In this document: positions 55,640-64,000 of the stretch, in pieces
Numbering within the stretch: position 1 is the first letter of the stretch
Layout of the letters: every line of letters begins with the position of its first letter
NCBI RefSeq assembly: GCF_905147045.1
Contig: NC_065905.1
Location: 6,448,001 to 6,512,000 of the forward strand
Source: Nymphalis io
Lineage: Eukaryota > Arthropoda > Insecta > Lepidoptera > Nymphalidae
Direction of reading: 5' to 3'
DNA length: 64,000 bases
Program-made: the position numbers and the translations under genes
Notes under the pieces: model-generated
Seen by the model: the letters and a program-made list of their open reading frames with translations, nothing else
Databases searched by the model: none
Told to the model about the DNA's origin: nothing

Positions 55640-55850
55640 GACACGGGGCTCATCTCACGAGAGACTAGCCTACTGCGTAGTGTGTACGCAAATACAAGTG
55701 CACTCTCTATTCCCTCAGTTTCATAATCCGATGGTACGGCAAATTCAACACAACCAGGAACAGATCTGCTTTTTGAGGAACATGAGTGTATATACTTCCA
55801 ACTTCCACACACCGGGTGCAAATGAGTAATCTGACCTCGCGGTCTGCGCC
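55640..55850 (-). mobile_element. SINE-C fragment
   Basis: The body blocks CACGAGAGACTAGCCTACTG, AATACAAGTGCACTCTCTAT and TAATCCGATGGTACGGCAAA are present on the minus strand. The tRNA-like head is reduced to a trace (TGACCTCGCGGTCTGCGCC). Confidence 0.7.
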
Positions 55851-56114
55851 TTATGTCTAAAAAAATATTTGTAATTTGGAGTAAGTTTTTTGTTCATATA
55901 CCGTTAAGCTTTCATAAAAGCTTATATTTACATAATGTTAGACCTTCTATTGAGAATATGAGTACCACGATACTATTTAAATGTAACAGTATATGTCATG
56001 ATTATATATATAGTATTTATATAATTAGTAGAAGTATAACTGTCTCAAGTTAAAACAAATTTGAAAAATGAAAGAATCCTTTTGTAAGAGTTATTTTTTA
56101 CTGCCATTGATTAA

Positions 56115-56355
56115 TATAAGGTAATCTGTAAATGTCCCATTGTTGGGCTAAGACCTCTCTTTTGAGACGGGTTTGGTGTTGATTCCACCAATGCGGGTTG
56201 GTGATTACACATGTGGTAGATTTTCATTCGAAATATACAAATTTATAAAGTTTTTCTTAACTGCCGAGCAGAAGATGAACTGGCAAACCCAGGTGCAAAC
56301 GCGCCATCTGCACTTTAGTTGCACGTGTTCTAACCACTGAACCGTCATGGTATAT
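56115..56355 (-). mobile_element. SINE-B copy, degenerate
   Basis: Minus-strand blocks are AATGTCCCATTGTTGGGCTA, CACCAATGCGGGTTGGTGAT and TTCTAACCACTGAACCGTCA at the head. The middle is rearranged. Confidence 0.65.
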
Positions 56356-56639
56356 TCATATATATATCGTATACTAATGATCTCTTATCGACTCGGTTAT
56401 ACTACCTAACTAGGTAGGTTAAAATAACCTTTTATATAAAAAAATATTCCGCTGTACTTGGACTTATTATTACACGCTTTGATAATTATGACACGTGACC
56501 GTCAACGCAGCAATTTGTTATAAGCGAGTATTTAAATCGTCGTTAGCATGAAACTCTAGCTCGCTTATTGCGAGGTGTCAAGTGTTGACATTTTAAACCA
56601 ATAGTGCTTCGTTTGTGTCAAGAATGAATTTCTTTCGAA

Positions 56640-56900
56640 AATTTCATATTCACTAATTCGTCTAGTGGTTTGCTAATAAGCCTGTAGATCCTGTGATCCT
56701 GTGTTTAAGTCCGGGATCGAATTTTTAAATAGTTATTTAAGTTTTACTTAATATCTCTACTACTATCTTCAAAAGTCTAGATTTTTTATGTTTGAAGCTT
56801 ATACTCCCGGAAAGCATGTAAAGCTGTTGGAAAGTTGTTTTCGATCGTGTCGAATTCGAAAAAATCGGATTATGAGAGTGGGGTAATAGAGAGAGTTCAG
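56640..56900 (+). mobile_element. SINE-C remnant, degenerate
   Basis: It has a plus-strand tRNA-like head (ATTCGTCTAGTGGTTTGCTA) and diverged body blocks (GGAAAGCATGTAAAGCTGTT, GATCGTGTCGAATTC). Confidence 0.5.
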
Positions 56901-57340
56901 AGCACTTATTTTTTGCACAATTTTGCGTTAAAAATAAATAAAAACAGTCGGGGCCGGATAAGAGGTTTGAGGGCCCCGGGACAACAAAGGTTTGGAGTTT
57001 TTTTTTTTTCAAAGTATATTTTTTCACTAGGGTGTTTTAATAATTGATTACGGAACAAATTAAAATATTTTAAGAAATATATAGTAATATAATAATTTTA
57101 CTTGTATTTTACAATATATTAAAAGTATTTGCTCGCCGCGGAGACCCCTCTCTTGTGGAGGCCCCAGAGCTGTAGCCCCTAAATCCGGTCCTGAAGATGG
57201 TAAACATAATATCTTCTGCGCAGCAGGTTAGCTTAGTATCTCTGGCCATCGTTGTCGAAACTGTTATTAGGAGGTCATTATTTTTTGTTAATACTCCAAC
57301 TGAGAATCAAAAACAAAAATAACACAGCTTTTAAATTTAC

Positions 57341-57561
57341 TAGTGGTTGAGCTTTGTGCCAGCTCGTCTGGGTAGGTACCACCCTGCTACTTATTTAGTA
57401 TTGTTCCGGTTTGAGCCAGTGTAACTACAGGCAAGGGATAACATCTTCTCAACAGGTTGATGACTCATTGAATTTGTAAGGAGCGGTTAATATTTCATAC
57501 AACGCAATCGTCTAACAGGTGGTCTATTTGCCCGTCTGCTGCTCAATTAAATAAAAAATAA
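57341..57561 (+). mobile_element. SINE-A copy, degenerate and internally deleted
   Basis: The head TAGTGGTTGAGCTTTGTGCC and GTCTGGGTAGGTACCACC are kept. About 70 bases of the middle are lost. It ends in an A-rich tail. Confidence 0.75.
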
Positions 57562-58015
57562 AGAATTATCTTCTTAACATATACCAATATGCTAGAAAAA
57601 AATATTCGCTCTAGGCTCTAGAGTCATATTCTGACACATTTATGTCTGAGATGTTTATATCCGAATCGGTGGTTGATTTATTACAATCAATAAGTAAGTG
57701 TAACGCTTCTATATTGAATAAAGATTTTTGACTTTAACTTTTAAATTACAGTCTAACCCTACGGACTTGAATTATCATTCATAGAAACATTTCACAAATT
57801 TTAACTGAGTTCAACAGTTAAACTATTTAACATTTCATAAGCATTTTACATCGGATTACGAAAAGTTAATTACTATTAATAACGGAATGAAACTTAATTA
57901 TTTTATCTTTTTGGACTGTACAATAATTTATATTTATTTGGGCTATAATTTTTTTATAGTATTTAATTATTTTATAACGGTATAAGAACTGAAAAAAAAC
58001 AGCAACTTTTTTTTC

Positions 58016-58221
58016 TTAAATCTGTGGTTTAATAAACTTAGTTTCTTCCGAGAAGTGATCCCATTTCGATATGATAGTTTGTAATGCTGTCCCGGGGCAT
58101 TCCGTGGACATAATTTGACTATGCCCCTTTAACTTGTAATCGGGGCTGAGGACACCGTTGAGTACACCAGTGTTGATTAAAGCTTTTGTCGCCTTTAACA
58201 TTTCTTCTGGTGGTTGTTCCA
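58016..58221 (-). CDS. Second PGRP exon 4 and stop
   Basis: It encodes EQPPEEMLKATKALINTGVL, YKLKGHSQIMSTECPGTALQ and a tail ending KFIKPQI. Acceptor TTTTTTGTAG. It carries the second zinc histidine and the cysteine. Confidence 0.95.
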
Positions 58222-60841
58222 CTACAAAAAATTTTATATTAAATCATTAGTACACAAGTCATTTAGTAGAAAACAAAAATTTTAATTTCATTTTGTATCT
58301 TACATTTAAATAATGAATAATTAAGAGATTTTATTTCAAAATATTTATGCATATGTATACAAAAAAAACTTAATTGAGATTAGGTATAATTAAATTTAGC
58401 TATATTATAATATGAATGATATAATCTTACATATAATCACCCTTTTGCTAATAACTATATATTTAATAAATTTTATTACCTCTCCAATCACCAATGAGAC
58501 AGATTCCTATGCTAAAGCTATTTGCAGGCCCCGCGTGTATGCCTATCGTGTGCCAGCCTCTTCCTTCATAAACTCCGCCTTCGCTACCCACGCAAAAACT
58601 GCAAAATCATACCAAATTAAATTTTATTCACATGCATAAGTTATTAATTGTATTGCATCATAATTAAATAATTTGCAGTTTTATATAAAAAAAACCTTGA
58701 GTTTGTGTTTCTAGTGTTATTGAAATGTTAATTTTTATATTAATCAAGAGACAAAACGACAACAAATAAGAAAACTTAAGTGTAGTTAGTTTGAATAAAA
58801 AAAATGTTGCCAACCAAATAAATAAAATAGGTGTTAATAAATCGAAATGCTTAATGTTGTGCTTTCATAAATAAGAATGGTTTTGAATTTAAATAATATT
58901 TAGAATATTAAATTATAATTTATAACTGCAATAAAGTTTGGTAAGGTCATCGTGATCTGGTTTTATTATAAAAAAAGCAATTGTATTCGCAAATATTTTT
59001 AAAATGGTTCTTGGTCTGCTTGTTTACGGTTATTGGTCGGGTTTTAAGAACATTTATATCGTGTAGTGTAAGTATGTTTATAAGTAGCAAGTAGTATATA
59101 GTATATTTACATATAAATTACAAAAATATTATAGATATTTTTTGGACGAATGCAATATCAACGTAACATACTACATAAACCATTGGACCTATAATTTATT
59201 ATCTATCTTTAAGTTGTTTATTAATGATTTTTTTATGGAATAGGAAGGTGGACGAGCATATGGGCCACCTGATGGTAAGTGGTCACCAACGCCCATAGAC
59301 ATTGGCATTGTAAGAAATGTTAACCATCGCTTACATCACCAATGCGCCACCAACCTTGGGAACTAAGATTAAGTTATGTCCCTTGTGCCTGTAATTACAC
59401 AGGCTCACTCACCCTTCAAACCGGAACACAACAATAACAAGTACTGCTGTTTTGCGGTAGAATATCTGATGAGTGGGTGGTACCTACCCAGGCGAGCTTG
59501 CACAAAGCTCTACCACCAGTAATATTTAGGTAAAAATTAAAATACTTTAATATTATAATTGTACTATATATATATATAGTGTACAGGCAACATTGAAATA
59601 AGCCGCTTGTTTAACGATGATTCACTCGTATATCAATACTATTAAATACAGTATTTATAAAACGAATTATCGTAACAAATAAGCAAAGTTGATAAATGTT
59701 TAATTTTGAATACAACGTAAATGACCCGTACTACGACCCTAACTGTGTTTTGTTTTTATTGGTAGCTATTTACGTAATTTGGTATATCATAATACTTTTG
59801 ACGTTCTTGATTATAAAATGTATATTAATATTCAAATCGATGAAAATGTAATTAAAAGTCGTGTTCAATAAAAATAATTGAATTAATTAATTATATATTC
59901 TATTTGTAATTTCATTCGCGCATATGCTTATACTTACTTGGTTACGTATTTTATTACCCAAGTTAATCGAGTAATGCAAGTAATAAAATGAACCTAATCT
60001 GTTAATTGAAACATGAAGAGTGTATATATTCTAATAAAAGCAATAAAAATAGAAGTCCACGCTAAAATGTGTATATTAGTTCTAAAGATAAAGTACTTTT
60101 TAGTTCAGCTTTTACTTTGCTTTTGTTCTTTTTAATTAATTATATATACATATATATATGTATATCCCTCTTTTTGGTTAGGATAAGTTACGAATATATT
60201 AAGATTCTTACAATGGATTATAGTATTGTACGAGATTCTTTTTTAACTTTTCTTATTAAAATATCTCCAAAAACTTACTTATAACCAATATCACCCCAAT
60301 CTAATGAATTATGATAGTTTTGCATAGATCGCATTGAAGCCATGCACTGTCTTGTTGTGTTGCAGGCCTCCGGTATATACGTGTGGTGTATGATCACATA
60401 AGGTACTGGTGTTTTTATTGGTTCCACGTCAGTAGGCGGAACGGCACCCCAGTCTTCTCTCGAATATAATACATATGATTCTTCACCTAGAAAAGATAAT
60501 ATAAATTGAAATACTTTATTTTAAACTAAAACTTACATTTTTTTTATTAACATAACGGATCTTTCTTATTTGGTTTAAGACTTACCAAACTGCAAAGATC
60601 CGTTATGTGTTAAGCTAGTCTAATCTAGTCAAATATAAGTTTTAAGCTTACATAATGATTGTATCGGATATACTTAAGATTCGCACTACCGTTATTACAA
60701 TCAAAATAGAAAAATCAATTATTTTGTCATAAAATGTGTTTAATATGACATTTTATAACAAAATATTGATATTATACAATTTATAAATAAATAAGTACCT
60801 ATAAAACGTTATGTTTTATTTATTAAAGATGTTCATAGGCT

Positions 60842-60879
<38 letters not shown>

Positions 60880-61321
60880 CAAACAAAAAGAAGGAAATAT
60901 ATTTTATAAGATAAAATACATATAAGTGCATTATAGTAGAAAGAAGAGTTAACATGATGGATATATGAGTAACAAAAACGTCAGCAGAAATATTTGTGGC
61001 GAATATTATACGTTTCGTTAAAAAAAAATCGCATAAAGTTATTAAGAAAATTACAAAAAATATATATAACAAATTATCTAAATAAAGTTTTTTTCAAAGC
61101 TTTGGTATTCAATTCAAAAAAGGGAAAAACATTTTACATAAATTATATATATAGTTCTGTGGCAAGGAGTGATTTTTTTATCAACATATTTAAAAAAAAA
61201 AAATATCATTATACTATATTATAATAAAAAACTTACCAAGAGATTTCGGATAGCTATTAACAGTATACATATTAGTAACTATTACTAATACTAAAACTGG
61301 GAAAATTCTAAAATCAGACAT
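58016..61321 (-). CDS. Second PGRP-LB-type peptidoglycan recognition protein, 4 exons
   Basis: Spliced CDS of 618 nt, 205 residues; exons are listed separately. It is predicted to be a secreted zinc amidase cleaving peptidoglycan, paralogous to the gene at 49392..53774 and in the same orientation 4.2 kb away. A hydrophobic signal lies at about 7-23. The domain spans about 35-192. Catalytic residues are all present: H62 (VIIHHTY), Y97 (GDIGY), H171 (GHSQI), T177 and C179 (TECPG). W92 and R111 (YEGRGW) suggest DAP-type binding. Differences from the paralogue: the H-to-Y segment is one residue shorter, GHRQVRD is GHSQIMS, GGDG is GSEG, and the C-terminal tail after the domain is short and different. 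Start: the first ATG, giving MSDFRIFP before the hydrophobic run. It is likely immune-inducible by analogy; this is not shown by the sequence. Confidence 0.94.
58480..58598 (-). CDS. Second PGRP exon 3
   Basis: It encodes FCVGSEGGVYEGRGWHTIGI and NSFSIGICLIGDWR. It has the same 119-nt length as exon 3 of the paralogue. Acceptor ATTTTGCAG, donor GTAATA (weaker). It leaves phase 1. Confidence 0.95.
59228..59520 (-). mobile_element. SINE-A copy, full length
   Basis: The minus-strand SINE-A lies in intron 2 of the second PGRP, in the same direction as the gene. The poly(T) side at 59228 is short and the head CTACCACCAGT is at 59510-59520. Confidence 0.92.
60279..60486 (-). CDS. Second PGRP exon 2
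   Basis: It encodes VLYSREDWGAVPPTDVEPIK, PVPYVIIHHTYIPEACNTTR and MASMRSMQNYHNSLDWGDIG. Acceptor TCTTTTCTAG, donor GTAAGT. It leaves phase 2. Confidence 0.95.
60553..60615. repeat. Imperfect hairpin in second PGRP intron 1
   Basis: CATAACGGATCTTT pairs exactly with AAAGATCCGTTATG, and pairing resumes at TTTGGT/ACCAAA around a short loop. It lies close upstream of exon 2 in transcript order. Confidence 0.75.
60847..60876. repeat. TA microsatellite
   Basis: About 15 uninterrupted TA units. Confidence 0.9.
61237..61321 (-). CDS. Second PGRP exon 1 (signal peptide)
   Basis: It encodes MSDFRIFPVLVLVIVTNMYT then VNSYPKSL. Donor GTAAGT, phase 1. Confidence 0.9.
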
Positions 61322-62515
61322 TATTACTAAATTGGTTCCAGAGCGAAAAACACCAATTCTTGTTGGTTCACAAGTGTACTTTGACGATCATTTATCAAAA
61401 CCTTCCTTATATGATCAACTCCAAAGTGCGGTACTTTCCCATCATGAGACCGTAAAAACAATTAAACACAAAGTCGCCACGTGTACGCTTAAAAGTGCTC
61501 CAATGGAATCACGTTAGAAATAGTAAATAAGCAATTTTATATTTTTATTTATAAACTGAATAATATAATTATAGATAACGCGAACATAAGAACTTATAAA
61601 GGTTATATATATTTCAACAATAATATTTAATTCTAGGTCTGTGCACAAAAGTAAGATTGGCGGGTTGTTGTCATTTTACATCGTATTTATGTAAAATATA
61701 AACCATGTTCATTTCAACTGTTAGTCGCTGAATAAGTCTAATAAATTATTTTTGTAAGCACACTATTATGACGAGTTTATTATATCGTTTGACCTATAAC
61801 ATTTTTATTATTTAAATATATTAAATGTTTAATTATATTATGTTAATCGTTTTATAGATAAAACGATGATTCATTTTCGAGAAACTTTGTAAATTTGGTC
61901 AAAGTTCGCGTCTGACGTATGACGTACCCTATCCATATATTTTACAGTCATGAAGGGGGCGAAGAAAAAATTAAATTTTGCCTAATATGTGTATATATAC
62001 TCGATATTATATTAAGATTTAATGCTGTGATATTATATATATTTAAATTTAATTGTAGTTCTGATTACAATCAGTAAAAAACAGAACAACTGATACACAT
62101 TGCCTATTTACTGGTAGGTGGTAGTCGGAGATTTTTTGGTAGTAGAACTTTTTGTAGGTTATCCTGTGATATGGGTGAAAAGGTAAGCGAGCCAGTGGAA
62201 AAAGAGACACAACGGATACAAAATTCTCGATGCCACGAGGCGTAATAATAGAGTAAAGAGCTATACTAACTACTTAAATTCAAGTGTTATTTTAATTACA
62301 TTTTCTCACTCAACCTTCATGATTATTGAGTAGCCAATCATGGCCAGCAATGTACTGCACGACGGGCTATAACCAGGCTAGGAGCGAGTCTAATAATAGA
62401 TTAAGATGAGCATGGGATAAATAAGTAGAAGATCTTTTCTATTTCAAGCAATTATGTATTTGCGGATTTTTGATGGTAGTTTTAAATTTGACAGTCAATA
62501 AGTAAGTGTAATGAT
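61322..62515. other. Intergenic region upstream of the second PGRP
   Basis: No exon is recognised. A weak SINE-A-like patch lies near 62110-62210 (GGTGGTAG, GGTAAGCGAGCCAGTGG). The plus-strand ORF at 61332..61517 shows no domain. Confidence 0.5.
61390..61440 (-). promoter_or_regulatory. Candidate GATA and kB-like sites upstream of second PGRP
   Basis: On the minus strand TTGATAAATG (a GATA core at about 61390-61399) and GGGAAAGTAC (61440-61431, two mismatches from the kB consensus GGGRNNYYCC) lie 70 to 120 bases upstream of the ATG. Linked GATA and kB sites are known from insect immune promoters. The kB match is poor. Confidence 0.25.
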
Positions 62516-62518
62516 TCT

Positions 62519-63720
62519 ATTTATTTATTTATTTATTCAAAAACTTTATTGTCTACCACATTGAGTAGGACAAAAGGCGGACTTAATGCCTAAAGGCATT
62601 CTCTACCAGGCTAAGCAGAAATCCGTGAAGGCGGTAATTAAGAATCAAAAATATACATACAAATATAGACAACAAAAAAATAATAAAAACAAAGCTATAT
62701 ATATATATGAATAATATATATATATAAACAAATGAATAATAATGCCTTATAGATGTCAAAGATGAAGTCAACTTTCTGAGAAAATATGCTCACGGAGACG
62801 AGTTTTGAAAGTAAATCTAGAGGTAGCTTTCCTTATATGCTCAGGCATTTTATTCCATAATCGCACAGCTTGAACGGAGTAAGAACTAAAGATACGAAAC
62901 CAGAAGTATGAATAGGAACAGAAAGAAGGTAAAAATCGTTAGAGCGCAGCTGACGATTGTGATTATCACACAAAACTTTGAACCTCCCTTTCAAATAATC
63001 AGGAGAGACCTCTCTTGATCCTCATCAAAGAAAATAGAGAAAAGAAAAGATAGTAATCGGAAGTCTCTACGTTGTCGTATAGTAAACCATTTTAATTTGT
63101 CACGATACTGAGAAATATGATCTAACTTGCTAACAGAGGCGCATGTTTATCGAACAATGATTAAATGGACGAGTAAAGTGGGAGATTTTATCATCAAGTG
63201 ACGAAGAACTGTGTACCAGAGATAAGTCTAGTAAGTTAGGGTCCCTTATTATAACCTCAAGTTCGATTTTGGCAAAATTGCGCATCCACACAGTTGGAGG
63301 TTTCATTTTTAGTGAAAAGTCATGTCGAGAAAAGCCGGAAGCCAATACTTGATCGTATTTAAAAACATCATCAATAGAGGAAATTAAAGTTACGTCTAAC
63401 CAAGTATCAAGCGCATCCGAATTATGATATGTAGGATCAAAAGGAGGAATGTAGAGATCGATTGAATTTACAAAGTTAGAGAGTCGAAGAGAGCGAGCAT
63501 TAGATTTTCTAGATTCTGTATTGAAATAAAGGATTTTGAGTTTGACTTTACTGTGAAACATTTTTTGGCGCACCTTAGGGGTACGACCGATTTGTCCGTG
63601 ACGGCATGACGCTCTCTTATTCGGTCATAATACCTCCCTCCTTTCCTGCGAGTCTGTGTGTGTACCTTACCCCCTCCCCTCCTGTGTGTATGTGTGCGCG
63701 CATATCATGCATACGTATAA
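62519..63720 (-). mobile_element. Internally deleted non-LTR retrotransposon (Jockey/CR1-like)
   Basis: The minus-strand frame at 63573..63130 has endonuclease-like sequence: SDALDTWLDVTLISSIDDVF, YDQVLASGFSRHDFSLKMKP and RNFAKIELE. Directly after it (63125 down to 62770), broken frames give IRQRRDFRLL, RFKVLCDNHNRQLRSNDFYL and IRKATSRFTFKTRLREHIFS, the C-terminal tail that normally follows the RT domain. The RT core between them is missing. The 3' UTR (GGCGGACTTAATGCC block at 62575) ends in ATTT repeats at 62519. The 5' UTR may extend to about 63720. Confidence 0.75.
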
Positions 63721-64000
63721 TTTAGATATACTACTTTTTTTTCTGCAATTTTTAATTAAATTATTTGAATAACCATCAATTTCGATGCTTTAAGCAGTCA
63801 TACCGTGGTGATTACATATTTTTTAGTAAAGCTTACTAATCAATTGAGGATAAATAATTAATCAAAGTTATTTGTTGTTTGCAGAATTGAGCGTCAATCG
63901 ATTTCAATGAACGCTTATTTGATAAGGTGACATAAATGATTTGTTCGATAGCTTATACGATTTTATCTTCTAAGTATGTTTGACGTTACTTTTAAAGTAT
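63721..64000. other. AT-rich end of window
   Basis: Nothing recognised. Confidence 0.5.

Noticed and set aside
61332..61517. 61-residue plus-strand ORF upstream of the second PGRP
   Set aside because: No domain. It lies in the likely promoter of the minus-strand gene and has no splice or repeat context.

Overview
This window is eukaryotic nuclear DNA, most likely from a butterfly or moth. The DNA is AT-rich, genes are split by spliceosomal introns (GT...AG), intergenic and intronic sequence is full of SINE, LINE and mariner relics of types common in Lepidoptera, and the protein-coding exons match insect gene families. The order is inferred from repeat content and recalled protein similarity, not from a search.

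Three real genes are visible. (1) On the + strand, 10977..38473 holds 19 consecutive coding exons of a small G-protein signalling modulator (SGSM1/2 family, RUN + TBC Rab-GAP). Every junction keeps the reading frame, the exons sum to 3138 nt (1045 residues plus stop), and the 5' exons encoding the start of the RUN domain are not seen and probably lie before base 1. (2) On the - strand, 53774..49392 is a four-exon, 220-residue secreted peptidoglycan recognition protein of PGRP-LB type. (3) Further right on the same strand, 61321..58016 is a second four-exon, 205-residue PGRP of the same type. Both PGRPs share intron positions and phases (1, 2, 1) and all amidase residues, so they are tandem duplicates.

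Layout: 1..10976 has no recognised exon and holds SINEs and an RT fragment of a LINE. 10977..38473 is the SGSM gene, including a 12.1 kb first visible intron with a decayed mariner and several LINE pieces. 38474..49391 is intergenic, with a SINE, a deleted mariner, a foldback MITE and a LINE 3' end. 49392..61321 is the PGRP pair. 61322..64000 is intergenic, with an internally deleted LINE.

Four SINE families recur and are named here only for this window. SINE-A is poly(A)-tailed, about 290 bp, and its antisense strand gives many spurious ORFs of about 65 aa. SINE-B is tRNA-derived, about 300 bp, and begins GCCGAGATGGCC. SINE-C is tRNA-derived, about 330-380 bp, with an ATT tail. SINE-D is tRNA-like. 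The most notable structural signals are two adjacent perfect zero-spacer palindromes between the PGRP genes, a SINE whose target-site duplication overlaps an SGSM splice donor, and two long foldback elements. I saw no operon, CRISPR array or clearly novel system.
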